Source: Ulvibacter algarum (lineage in GTDB: Bacteria; Bacteroidota; Bacteroidia; Flavobacteriales; Flavobacteriaceae). From it: a stretch of DNA of 64,000 nt. Location: positions 248,001-312,000 of the forward strand of contig CANLBJ010000002.1 of NCBI GenBank assembly GCA_947488905.1, in the 5' to 3' direction. Numbering within the stretch: the first letter of the stretch is position 1; every line of letters starts with the position of its first letter. Of the stretch, positions 8,703 to 17,905 are shown piece after piece. A model generated the notes under the pieces. That model saw only the letters and a program-made list of their open reading frames with translations. It was not told the DNA's origin and did no database searches. The translations under genes and the position numbers were made by a program.

Positions 8703-10100
8703 TTATAAAGAAGGATTTTGATGATTTGAGATTAATTGTTTTACTAGTTGATTTTCATACACAACAGGAAACAATTCTTCAAGAATGATAACGTATTCTG
8801 GGTCTTCACGCAAAGCGTTATTTAAGTGAAAACGTCCTTTTGACTCTTCATTTAAATGAAAATAAAGTCCACCCAATCTATATTCTATCTCTGGATGATT
8901 TCTGTAAATCTCAGCAGCTTCATTTAAATTCTTTACTGCAGATTTAAACTCACCAATTTGAATCAATAAATCTGTGCGTGCAATCCACGTTTCAATTTGT
9001 GTATTTCCTAATTCTAGTGTGCGGCTATACCCGTGTTCTGCTTCTTCAAAAAGGTTTAGTTTTTTGCAGATGGTAGCATAGCGATTCCAGTAAAGAACAT
9101 TTTCGCTATCTATATTTAAAGCTTTTTCTATATAATATAAACACTTTTGATATTCTTTTTTTCTGAAATAATAATCTGTAATAGCAGTCCAGGCTTTATC
9201 TAGTAGCCCGTCTTCTTCTACACATTTTAAGTAAAACTGAAGTGCCAGTTCCATTTCGCCAAGCTTTTCATAACATTTTCCTATGCGTAATAATGCAAAA
9301 GCAGTAGGGTCATCTAAGCCTAATGTTACTGTGTAGCTCTCAATAGCACCAGCATAATTTTTTAATTTTTGTTGTGTCTTCCCTTTTTCAAGATATGCCC
9401 CAATAAAACCATCATCACTAATTATTGCAAAGTCAAACGCAGCAAGTGCTTTTTTATAATCTTTTAATAAATAATATTGTTTACCTACTTGGTGCCAAGC
9501 TACTTCGCTATATGGGTTTTTATTTAAAAAGTCGTTAAGATATTTAATAGCGGCCTCATTTTCTTTAAGAAAGTCAAAGCAATAAATCACATTATAAAGA
9601 GCAGAATAATCTTGCTCATCAATCTCTAAACATTTTATAAATTGTGCCTTCGCATTTTGATAATCATCAAGAAATAAATATTCCATTCCTATTAAAGAAA
9701 GTACATCTGCTTGATCATTAGTTAATACTAATGCACGTTCTAAAAATGTAATTGCTTCTTTATGGTTATCTCTACGAGAACTTATATTTGCTTTTTGTAT
9801 ATAAATCTCCTCATTAGATTGTTCTAATAATTCTAACTCTTCCAGTAAACTTTCTGCTTCTTCTAGTTTGTCTTCAAAAATGAACATTTCTACTTGAAAC
9901 AACCTTAGGCTAGAGGCAGAGGGGTGTTGTTCAAGACCAAGTTTTGTAGCTTTTTTTGCAAGCGCAATCTTACCAATCTCTAAGTAGTGATGGATAATCT
10001 CTTCAAACTCGTTAGAGTCAAAAAAGTACACATCATTTGTTTTTAACATAGATTCAAAACGCTTGAGTGATGTGTTTATTTGCTCGCCTGGTCTTCCCAT
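8703..10100 (-). CDS. Tetratricopeptide repeat protein
   Basis: This 465-residue protein consists almost entirely of TPR-like helical pairs, for example AWHQVGKQYYLLKDYKKALA, AFALLRIGKCYEKLGEMELA and ETWIARTDLLIQIGEFKSAV. No signal peptide or membrane segment is visible, so it is probably a cytosolic scaffold. It is the first gene of a tight minus-strand set with the two DUF368 genes and aroE. The sequence gives no specific partner. Confidence 0.85.
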   Translation of the reverse strand: MGRPGEQINTSLKRFESMLKTNDVYFFDSNEFEEIIHHYLEIGKIALAKKATKLGLEQHPSASSLRLFQVEMFIFEDKLEEAESLLEELELLEQSNEEIYIQKANISSRRDNHKEAITFLERALVLTNDQADVLSLIGMEYLFLDDYQNAKAQFIKCLEIDEQDYSALYNVIYCFDFLKENEAAIKYLNDFLNKNPYSEVAWHQVGKQYYLLKDYKKALAAFDFAIISDDGFIGAYLEKGKTQQKLKNYAGAIESYTVTLGLDDPTAFALLRIGKCYEKLGEMELALQFYLKCVEEDGLLDKAWTAITDYYFRKKEYQKCLYYIEKALNIDSENVLYWNRYATICKKLNLFEEAEHGYSRTLELGNTQIETWIARTDLLIQIGEFKSAVKNLNEAAEIYRNHPEIEYRLGGLYFHLNEESKGRFHLNNALREDPEYVIILEELFPVVYENQLVKQLISNHQNPSL

Positions 10101-10207
10101 ATATGGTGTTTAGGTTTGGTCTTATTTAAAGATACTTTGATTGTGTGTAGCTAAAATGTGAAAACGCTATTGTTGTTAACGATTTTATTAACAGACAGCC
10201 TTGATTT

Positions 10208-10232
10208 TAAACACTTGAAAATCAAGTGTTTA
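10208..10232. terminator. Terminator-like hairpin after the aminotransferase gene
   Basis: A perfect 11-bp stem (TAAACACTTGA/TCAAGTGTTTA) with a 3-base loop lies just past the aminotransferase stop. On the minus strand no U run follows, so it may stabilise the 3' end rather than terminate. Confidence 0.4.
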
Positions 10233-10235
10233 ATT

Positions 10236-11423
10236 TTATTTGTTGTCAGATAATTCTTGCATTACTTGAATTATGATATCACACCCTTCTTTAATTTCAG
10301 ATTCAGAAATAGTCAAAGGAGGTGTAATTCTTATTGCTTTTGCTTCAAATAGTAGCCAAAATAAGATGAGACCACGCTCTTTGCAACGCAAAATTATTTG
10401 TGAAGCAAGCTCGGCAGAATCTACTAACACGGCAAGCATTAAACCACGGCCTCTAATTTCTTTTATCATAGAATGATTTAAATGACTTCGGAAAAGTGCT
10501 TCTTTTGATAATGTGTCTTTCATTAAAGAGCTCTCGGTAATCTCTTGTAGCGTAGCTAATGCTGCAGAAGCGATTACAGGATTACCACCAAAGGTAGTAA
10601 TATGCCCCAGTTTTGGGTTGTCACTTAAAAGTGTCATTAACTCTAGTGATGCAGTAAAGGCTCCTATAGGAAGGCCTCCACCCATACCTTTGCCCATTAC
10701 TAAAATATCTGGGACAACATCATAATGCATAAACCCAAATAATTTTCCTGTTCGCCCAAAACCTGGCTGAATTTCGTCAAGTATTAATAATGCTCCTACT
10801 TCTTGGCAGCGTGTTTTTATTTTTTTTAGATAGTTATTAGCCGGCTCTATAAAACCAGCACCACCTTGTATAGTTTCTAATAATACTGCCGCTGTTTTGT
10901 TTGTTATTTTTAAAATATCAGCCTCATTATTAAACGAAATGGCTCTACATTCTGGTATTAAAGGTTCAAACGGTTTTTTGCGATCTTCAAAACCCATCAC
11001 AGATAATGCACCCATGGTATTTCCGTGGTAAGCATTGTTAGCGTATAATATTTCTTGTCTGCCTGTAGCTCGTCTTGCGAGTTTCATGGCGCCTTCTATA
11101 GCTTCTGTGCCGCTATTAACGAGGTAGGTAGTTGTTAAAGATGTAGGTAAATGCTGGGCTAACAATTGTGCAAGTTGAACGGCTGGTTGCTGTATATACT
11201 CACCATACACCATCACGTGCGCATATTTATCAAGTTGGTTTTTTACTGCAGCTGTCACACGAGGGTGGCAATGACCTAAGCTACAAGCAGAAACTCCAGC
11301 CACAAAATCTAAATGTTTGCCGCCGTCTGTATCATAAATATAGCTCCCTTTTGCGTGAGAAATCTCAAGGGCAAGTGGGTGAGGAGTAGTCTGAGCTTGA
11401 TATGTAAAGAAGTCGTTTTTCAT
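10236..11423 (-). CDS. Class III PLP-dependent aminotransferase
   Basis: A 395-residue fold-type I class III aminotransferase, of the acetylornithine/ornithine/4-aminobutyrate group. Visible features are the PLP phosphate-binding region VNSGTEAIEGA (about 102-112), LLILDEIQPGFGRTG (about 212-226, with the cofactor Asp) and the Schiff-base lysine Lys245 in VMGKGMGGGLPIG. No arginine biosynthesis genes are adjacent, so argD is not assigned. The substrate could be ornithine, acetylornithine or another omega-amino compound. It stands between OstA-like and TPR genes on the same strand, with gaps of 116 and 135 bases. Confidence 0.9.
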   Translation of the reverse strand: MKNDFFTYQAQTTPHPLALEISHAKGSYIYDTDGGKHLDFVAGVSACSLGHCHPRVTAAVKNQLDKYAHVMVYGEYIQQPAVQLAQLLAQHLPTSLTTTYLVNSGTEAIEGAMKLARRATGRQEILYANNAYHGNTMGALSVMGFEDRKKPFEPLIPECRAISFNNEADILKITNKTAAVLLETIQGGAGFIEPANNYLKKIKTRCQEVGALLILDEIQPGFGRTGKLFGFMHYDVVPDILVMGKGMGGGLPIGAFTASLELMTLLSDNPKLGHITTFGGNPVIASAALATLQEITESSLMKDTLSKEALFRSHLNHSMIKEIRGRGLMLAVLVDSAELASQIILRCKERGLILFWLLFEAKAIRITPPLTISESEIKEGCDIIIQVMQELSDNK

Positions 11424-11539
11424 TGCTTACTATTAATTAAATACAGAATCCTTTAATTTAGTATTATATGATTTAATGATTTTTTAAATCTTAGCCTTTA
11501 CTTAGGCTACTCTTGGTAGAATTGTTAAAGTGTCAAAAA

Positions 11540-13288
11540 CTAATTTTTGTTTTCGTCTTTCTTAGAGGGGGCTTGATCTTCAGGTCTATTAGTGAAATCT
11601 TTAGCCTTAAGTTTAGAGCTTTCTGGTATTTTTAAAGGGTCTTCTCCTTCTTTAATTTCTTCAAAAAATGCGCCTTCATCTTTGGGGAGTGGGATTCCTT
11701 TTATTTTAGTGAGTACAGGAGCTATTTTACCAGAGAATAGATCTTCTTTACGATTCAATCTTTCTTCGCCACGCCAGTTAAACTTTGACAGTATACGATC
11801 GCCTTCTGGTAATTTTGAGGGAGGGTAAATTTTTCCGGGAACTTGTTTTATAAATCGTGTACCTACTATTTGTTGTTCTTCTAGCGTTAGTTGTAGTTGG
11901 CTTGCTGTGGTTTTATCAATACCGGTTAATTTGTTGTCATTTCCGTAGAGATAAAAAATAACTTCTACATTTTTATTAATATTGACGGTGTCTAGCTGGT
12001 TATTGTTAAATAAACCAATAAGTTGTTCTCCTTTAACTTGATTGTAACCTAAACTATCTTTTTGCACTAAAAATGAGTTGTTGAATACCTTAAGAGTGTC
12101 TAGTTTTTCTGTGACTTTGTTACTTAAAATGTGAATGGTATCTCCTGTCATTTGGTTTTTTCCCATCCATAAAACTGGGTTGGTAAGTAGTTTTGTAATT
12201 CCTGCTTTTTCGTTAATAAAAATAGAGTCACATTTACCGCTTGTGTTACCATCTTCTGGTGTTCCTTTTTTAAATAATCTAGCCTTATAATAACCTCTTA
12301 AGATTCTGTTATCTGTTTTTCCTGTTATTCTTAAGGTGTCTGCGTGAACATAAATAGAGTCATTGTCTCGCAAGGTAGCTGCGATTGCACGCTTAGTAAT
12401 AAATACAGAATCTTGTTTTCTAAATACCTCTGCATAATGCCCTTTAATGGTGCTTTGGTTAGCAGTGTCAAGTACTTTAATGTTGTTTGTTGCAGAAGCA
12501 AAACCTCTGTTTCTATCAAAATAGATGCTGTCTCCGTATAAAATTCTGTTGTTATAATCTACACGTGAGTTTTTTACAAAATATCCTGTGTCACCTCTAG
12601 TATTATAATAACCACGCTCACAATAGACGGTGCTTGTTTCGCTAACAATAGTTGATTCTCCATATAAATATGCACCACCGTCTTCTGAGTAAAAATCTAA
12701 CTGCTCGCTGTTTACTGTATATTTTGGGTTGTCAATTTTTACATTAGATATAAATTGATATTTTTTGGTTTCGGCAAAATAGCGACCTACGCGACTTGTG
12801 AGTGTGCTAGCTGTATCTATTACAGTACCGCCGCTTCTGTAAAATGCTTGTTGTTTTACACGGTCAAAATATAACGTATCTGTTTTTAAAGTAGTTTGTG
12901 GGTTTTTCATTAAAACGTCACCACTAGCAAAAGCAAACTTTGTGTTACCATTATACTCTGCATAACTACTATTCATTTTTATGGTGTCACCTTGAGTTAC
13001 CCTCACATCACCATAAGCTTTTACAAAATTGTCTTTTGTATATAAATAGGCTTGGTCACACCACATCTCTATGCCTTCGTGTTCAATATAAACTTGACCA
13101 TCTGCATCTTTAGTATAAATAATAGCATCTGGTAATTCTGGTTTAATATCTATATAACCAGAACGAACAGCAATCTGTTGTTTTAAGGTGTCTATTTGTG
13201 CTGTGGCAGTAATAGAAACAAACAAAAAGAATAATATGTAAAAATGTTTATTCAAATATTTAGGTGTGATTATGAACCAAAAATACAC
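11540..13288 (-). CDS. OstA/LptA-like periplasmic protein
   Basis: A 582-residue exported protein with a hydrophobic N-terminal segment (residues about 15-30) ending in a plausible ATAQ cleavage site. The body is a series of short beta-strand repeats such as YTKDNFVKAYGDVRVTQGD and AYLYGESTIVSETSTVYCE. This is the OstA/LptA beta-jellyroll pattern seen in Bacteroidetes 'OstA-like' proteins. A role in LPS transport to the outer membrane is the usual inference. The C-terminus is charged and Lys/Glu/Pro rich. purA lies 59 bases upstream on the same strand. Confidence 0.85.
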   Translation of the reverse strand: MYFWFIITPKYLNKHFYILFFLFVSITATAQIDTLKQQIAVRSGYIDIKPELPDAIIYTKDADGQVYIEHEGIEMWCDQAYLYTKDNFVKAYGDVRVTQGDTIKMNSSYAEYNGNTKFAFASGDVLMKNPQTTLKTDTLYFDRVKQQAFYRSGGTVIDTASTLTSRVGRYFAETKKYQFISNVKIDNPKYTVNSEQLDFYSEDGGAYLYGESTIVSETSTVYCERGYYNTRGDTGYFVKNSRVDYNNRILYGDSIYFDRNRGFASATNNIKVLDTANQSTIKGHYAEVFRKQDSVFITKRAIAATLRDNDSIYVHADTLRITGKTDNRILRGYYKARLFKKGTPEDGNTSGKCDSIFINEKAGITKLLTNPVLWMGKNQMTGDTIHILSNKVTEKLDTLKVFNNSFLVQKDSLGYNQVKGEQLIGLFNNNQLDTVNINKNVEVIFYLYGNDNKLTGIDKTTASQLQLTLEEQQIVGTRFIKQVPGKIYPPSKLPEGDRILSKFNWRGEERLNRKEDLFSGKIAPVLTKIKGIPLPKDEGAFFEEIKEGEDPLKIPESSKLKAKDFTNRPEDQAPSKKDENKN

Positions 13289-13347
13289 GAATTAGTATGA
13301 TTCGTGTATTTTATGGTTAATCTATTAACGAAAGTAAATCGTTTAAA

Positions 13348-14619
13348 TTATCTATGTATAGTCTGTGTTCTATCTGGACCAACAGAAACCACTTTAATAG
13401 GGATTTCTAATTCTTTCTCTAAGAAGTCAATGTATTCATTTAATTCCTTCGGAAATTGTGAAGGATCTGTCATCTTAGTTAAGTCTTCTTTCCAGCAGTC
13501 AAATTCTGTGTAAATAGGAGTCACGTTTTCTGGCTCTATGTTATAAGGAAGATGCGTTATAGTATCTCCTTTATATTTATAAGCGGTACACACTTTTAAC
13601 TTGTCAAATCCAGAAAGTACGTCTCCCTTCATCATCATTAATTGTGTCACACCGTTTATCTCACAAGTGTATTTAAGTGCAACAAGGTCTAACCAACCAC
13701 AACGTCTAGCACGTCCAGTTACTGCACCAAGTTCGCGACCTATTCTTGCCATTTCTTCACCCACTGAGTCAAATAACTCTGTAGGGAATGGTCCAGAACC
13801 TACACGTGTAGTGTATGCTTTAAAAATACCGTAAACGTCTTTTACTTTGTTTGGGGCAATCCCTAAACCAGTACAAGCACCAGCTGCAGTTGTATTTGAT
13901 GATGTTACAAATGGATAAGTACCAAAGTCTATATCAAGTAAAGAACCTTGTGCTCCTTCTGCAAGAATTGTTTTACCTGCTTTCATTGCTTGGTGAAAAT
14001 ATTCTTCACTATCAATAAAAGTTAATGTTTTTAGAGTCTTAACAGCTGCAAAGAACTCTTCTTCCATCTCGTCAAGATCATACTGTACATCTACATTATA
14101 AAAATCTATCATTGCCTCGTGCTTATCTGCAAGGGCTCTGTACTTTGATTTCCAGTCTGCTAATTCTAAATCTCCTACACGTATACCGTTTCTTCCGGTT
14201 TTGTCCATATACGTTGGTCCAATACCTTTAAGTGTAGAACCTATTTTTGCTTTTCCTTTAGAGGCTTCACTTGCTGCATCTAGCAATCTGTGAGTAGGAA
14301 GTATAAGGTGTGCTTTACGCGAGATGATTAGTTTTGCTTTATAATCAATTTTAAATTGATCTAATCCTTCTAATTCTTTTACAAAAACAACAGGGTCTAT
14401 AACAACACCGTTACCTATAACATTCATCGCTTTTTTATGGAAAATTCCTGAAGGTATAGTACGTAGTACGTGTTTAATACCATCAAACTCTAAGGTGTGT
14501 CCTGCATTAGGGCCTCCCTGAAAGCGAGCTATAATATCATAATCTGCTGTGAGGACATCAACAATTTTTCCTTTTCCTTCGTCTCCCCATTGTAATCCTA
14601 GTAGTAAGTCTACTGCCAT
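13348..14619 (-). CDS. purA: Adenylosuccinate synthase
   Basis: This 423-residue enzyme makes adenylosuccinate from IMP and aspartate with GTP, the first committed step to AMP. GDEGKGK at residues 12-18 contains Asp13, and the catalytic-site His41 lies in GGPNAGHT. GSTLKGIGPTY, EGAQGSLLDIDFGTYPFVTSS and a late GRARRCGWLD element are all present. The length is typical. The fur-like gene ends 3 bases upstream, so SpoT/RelA, Fur, PurA and perhaps OstA form one transcription unit, linking purine nucleotide supply to ppGpp metabolism. Confidence 0.98.
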   Translation of the reverse strand: MAVDLLLGLQWGDEGKGKIVDVLTADYDIIARFQGGPNAGHTLEFDGIKHVLRTIPSGIFHKKAMNVIGNGVVIDPVVFVKELEGLDQFKIDYKAKLIISRKAHLILPTHRLLDAASEASKGKAKIGSTLKGIGPTYMDKTGRNGIRVGDLELADWKSKYRALADKHEAMIDFYNVDVQYDLDEMEEEFFAAVKTLKTLTFIDSEEYFHQAMKAGKTILAEGAQGSLLDIDFGTYPFVTSSNTTAAGACTGLGIAPNKVKDVYGIFKAYTTRVGSGPFPTELFDSVGEEMARIGRELGAVTGRARRCGWLDLVALKYTCEINGVTQLMMMKGDVLSGFDKLKVCTAYKYKGDTITHLPYNIEPENVTPIYTEFDCWKEDLTKMTDPSQFPKELNEYIDFLEKELEIPIKVVSVGPDRTQTIHR

Positions 14620-14622
14620 AAT

Positions 14623-15078
14623 TTAAGTATTGGTCGTGTTTTTTTTATTTCCGTAGAAGTAAAGAGAGTGATTTGTAATCTCTACATCAAATACTTCTTC
14701 TATTGTTTTTTTAATATTCTGAATACGAGGATCGCAAAATTCTATCACCTCGCCACTGCTCAAAATTAAATGATCGTGTTGTTTATCAAAATATGATTTT
14801 TCAAAGTGTGCTTGATTTTTACCAAACTGATGTTTGCGTACTAGTTTACAATCCATAAGCAACTCAATTGTATTATAGAGAGTAGCACGACTTACACGAT
14901 AATTTTTATTTTTCATATTAATATAGAGAGACTCTATATCAAAGTGATCGTCTTGGTCGTAAATTTCTTGTAAGATGGCATAACGCTCGGGCGTTTTTCT
15001 GTGACCATTTTCTGTGAGGAATGCTGTAAAAACTTGTTTTACAACCTCCTGATTTTTATTTTCTGTTTTTGAGCTCAT
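14623..15078 (-). CDS. Fur family transcriptional regulator
   Basis: A 151-residue Fur-type repressor. The winged-helix domain (about 15-90) includes [21 protein letters not shown] and [15 protein letters not shown]. The dimerisation domain retains [18 protein letters not shown]. The structural-zinc CxxC usually found in the L-x-C-x-x-C-G position is absent: the sequence is [11 protein letters not shown]. The gene is packed between spoT-like and purA genes. Metal specificity (Fe, Zn or peroxide sensing) cannot be read from the sequence. Confidence 0.9.
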   Translation of the reverse strand: MSSKTENKNQEVVKQVFTAFLTENGHRKTPERYAILQEIYDQDDHFDIESLYINMKNKNYRVSRATLYNTIELLMDCKLVRKHQFGKNQAHFEKSYFDKQHDHLILSSGEVIEFCDPRIQNIKKTIEEVFDVEITNHSLYFYGNKKNTTNT

Positions 15079-15102
15079 TTTGAAGCGGTAAAAATAAGTA
15101 TT

Positions 15103-17304
15103 TTAAACCCTTGTTACTTTATCAATACCGTTTATTTTCTTAATGTTTTGAACTAAGTTATCAAGAATCGTTTTGTTTTTTACCACAACCACGATTTTAC
15201 CTGTAAAAACACCATCATCACTGTCAAAGTGAACCGTCTTCATATCTATACTATGAGTATTTGAGACTATTTTAGTTATTTCATTAACAAGACCTATGGT
15301 ATCTATACCTGTAAGTCTTAGTTCAGATTTAAATTCTCGTTGTGTAGAATCTATCCATTTTGCTTGTAAAATACGATAGTTATAGTTGCTTTGCAGTTGT
15401 ACTGCATTAGGGCAATTTTTTTTATGTACTTTGATACCTTCGTTAATGGTTGTAAAACCAAAAACAGCATCACCAGGTATAGGGTTACAGCATTTAGATA
15501 ATGTATAATCTAGCTTTTGTTCGTCTTTACCAAAAACGAGTTGATCATATTTTTCTGTTATTTCTTCTTTATGTACCTCAGATGGCACTGTAGGCTTTCG
15601 TATTTTTTTAAAGAAACTAACTAGTGCATTACTTCTAGAAGAAGCAAAATCTTTAAGTTGTTTATTTTCTATAATACCAGAACCTACTCTATAAAATAAA
15701 TCTTGGCTTGTTTTTAATTTAAAGAAGCTTACAAGCTGGTTAACCGTATTCTCGTCAAGATTGATTTTTAAAGATTTTAATTTTCTAATAAGTACTTCTT
15801 TTCCTTCAAGAGCAACTAGTTTTTTATCAGCATTAAGAGCACCTTTTATTTTTGAGATGGCTTTACCTGTTGTTGCATAATTAAGCCAGTTATTAGTAGG
15901 CTTAGCATTCTCACTTGTGATAATTTCTACTTGATCTCCACTTGCTAACTCTCGGCTTAATGGAACTAATTTACCATTTACCTTAGTACCACGTGTGTGC
16001 ATACCTACCTCTGTATGAATTTGAAAAGCAAAATCTAAGGCTGTGGCCCCTTTAGGTAAAGAATACAAATCACCTTTTGGCGTAAATGCATATATCTCTT
16101 TTGCATAGAGATTAAGTTTAAATTCTTCTACAAAATCTATGGCATTGAGATCTTGATTTTCTAGTGTGTCTTGTAGTTTATTAAGCCAAACATCAAGACC
16201 ACCGTCATCGTTATTTTTATTTTTGTATTTAAAATGTGCAGCAAACCCTTTTTCTGCAATCTCGTTCATACGCTCACTACGTATTTGTACTTCTACCCAG
16301 CGACCTTTTGGTCCCATTACTGTAATGTGCAATGCTTCATAACCGGTAGATTTTGGTGAAGAAATCCAATCGCGCAGTCTAGTAGGGTTAGGTCTAAAGT
16401 GGTCTGTAACGATAGAGTAAATTTTCCAGGCAAGAAATTTTTCATTTGCAAGATCACTCTTGTATATGATACGTACAGCAAACTTGTCATACACTTCATC
16501 AAAGGTTACCGTCTGTGCATTCATTTTTCTTCGTATAGAAAAAATAGATTTTGGGCGTCCTTTAATTTCGTAATTAAGACCTTCAGAATCTAAGGTGTCT
16601 TCTATTGTTTTTGAAAACGTATGTATGTACTGGTCTTGTTCTTCTTTGCTTTCTTTTATTTTGCCTAAAATATCTGCATATACCTCTGGTTCTGTATATT
16701 TAAGACCAAGGTCTTCTAGTTGTGTTTTTATATTGTATAACCCAATACGATGGGCGAGCGGTGCATAAATGTATAAAGTTTCCGAAGCAATTTTCACTTG
16801 TTTATAACCCGGCATTGAGTCCATGGTTTGCATATTATGCAAGCGGTCTGCAATTTTAATAATAATCACGCGCACATCATCATTGAGCGTAAGCAGCATT
16901 TTCCTGAAGTTTTCTGCTTGCATAGACACATCACCATCATAAGGCATTTTGTCTATTTTTGTAAGTCCATCAACTATACGCGCCACTGTCTCCCCAAAAA
17001 GTTGCTCAAGGTCTGTCACCGTATAAGGAGTGTCTTCTACCACGTCATGCAATAGGGCAGCAGCTATAGAGGTAGCGTCTAGACCTATCTCTGAGGCTAC
17101 AATTTTTGCCACCGCAATAGGATGAAAGATATATGCCTCACCACTTTTACGGCGCTGCTCTTTGTGTGCATCTACAGCAACATCAAATGCAGATCGTATT
17201 AGTTTTTTATCATCATCAGATAAGGTTCTATAACTTATTTTAAGTAAGTTTTTATACTCCTTTGCTATTGCTTTATTTTCTATTTCTAGCGCTTCTTCTG
17301 TCAT
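15103..17304 (-). CDS. Bifunctional (p)ppGpp synthetase/hydrolase
   Basis: A 733-residue RelA/SpoT protein. The hydrolase HD domain has His61 and the His86-Asp87 pair (AALLHDVVEDTPYT). The synthetase domain has KGRPKSIFSIRRKM, FDEVYDKFAVRIIY and GYEALHITVMGPKG. A TGS domain (IYAFTPKGDLYSLPKGATAL) and a C-terminal ACT domain follow. Hydrolase and synthetase signatures both look intact, so a bifunctional Rel enzyme is likely. It is the first gene of the apparent rel-fur-purA unit. Confidence 0.95.
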   Translation of the reverse strand: MTEEALEIENKAIAKEYKNLLKISYRTLSDDDKKLIRSAFDVAVDAHKEQRRKSGEAYIFHPIAVAKIVASEIGLDATSIAAALLHDVVEDTPYTVTDLEQLFGETVARIVDGLTKIDKMPYDGDVSMQAENFRKMLLTLNDDVRVIIIKIADRLHNMQTMDSMPGYKQVKIASETLYIYAPLAHRIGLYNIKTQLEDLGLKYTEPEVYADILGKIKESKEEQDQYIHTFSKTIEDTLDSEGLNYEIKGRPKSIFSIRRKMNAQTVTFDEVYDKFAVRIIYKSDLANEKFLAWKIYSIVTDHFRPNPTRLRDWISSPKSTGYEALHITVMGPKGRWVEVQIRSERMNEIAEKGFAAHFKYKNKNNDDGGLDVWLNKLQDTLENQDLNAIDFVEEFKLNLYAKEIYAFTPKGDLYSLPKGATALDFAFQIHTEVGMHTRGTKVNGKLVPLSRELASGDQVEIITSENAKPTNNWLNYATTGKAISKIKGALNADKKLVALEGKEVLIRKLKSLKINLDENTVNQLVSFFKLKTSQDLFYRVGSGIIENKQLKDFASSRSNALVSFFKKIRKPTVPSEVHKEEITEKYDQLVFGKDEQKLDYTLSKCCNPIPGDAVFGFTTINEGIKVHKKNCPNAVQLQSNYNYRILQAKWIDSTQREFKSELRLTGIDTIGLVNEITKIVSNTHSIDMKTVHFDSDDGVFTGKIVVVVKNKTILDNLVQNIKKINGIDKVTRV

Positions 17305-17445
17305 AGAATAAATGTATGATGTTTTATTTTAATGAGCAATTTTGAAGCTATAGAATTACATTATTTTTTCTACAGAAATATGAAACTAGTGGAAGATAAG
17401 CACTTTTTAAAAACTTAGGTGAAGGTTGTCTAAATGGTCATGGGC

Positions 17446-17850
17446 TTATTTAGGCTCCATAATTAAAAATACGGCAGTACTGTCACCTATGTTTACTACT
17501 TCGTGCCAAGTTTCTGTGTCTTTAGAAAAATAGGTGCCTGTTTTTACATTTACCTCTCGAGTGCCTTTGTCATCTGTGATTCTAAAAACACTGCCAGTTA
17601 GCGTATACCCAAAATGAGGTGCGTGATAATGTTTTTCGTGACCTACTCCTGGAGCAAAAGTACATTTTAAAGTACGCAGTTTATCATTTTCTACAAGCAC
17701 TTGGCAAACGGCTTCACCTTTCCAGCCAGCTTCTAGAGGGTCTGGGAGCGTTTGTTTTTCTTGACAACTAATAAATAATAGAGTTGCAAAGCAAATAAAC
17801 CAGAATGTAGAAAGAGAGAGAGTACGCTTAGACTTTTTATAAACAATCAT
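17446..17850 (-). CDS. Cupin-domain lipoprotein
   Basis: A 134-residue protein starting at ATG 17850 (MIVYKKSKRTLSL). The reading frame is open further upstream to 17952, but that would overlap the MFS gene and hide the signal sequence, so I prefer the internal start. The signal peptide ends in LLFISC, a lipobox, so the protein is probably a lipoprotein. The rest is a single cupin barrel with KHYHAPHFGYTLTGSVF and GTYFSKDTETWHEVVN, which supply His-rich metal-site motifs. The MFS gene ends 55 bases upstream, suggesting cotranscription. Confidence 0.8.
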   Translation of the reverse strand: MIVYKKSKRTLSLSTFWFICFATLLFISCQEKQTLPDPLEAGWKGEAVCQVLVENDKLRTLKCTFAPGVGHEKHYHAPHFGYTLTGSVFRITDDKGTREVNVKTGTYFSKDTETWHEVVNIGDSTAVFLIMEPK

Positions 17851-17905
17851 TTTATCTTTTTTTTTTAGCTCACGCAATATACATTTATTGAAAATATTTA
17901 ATTGG

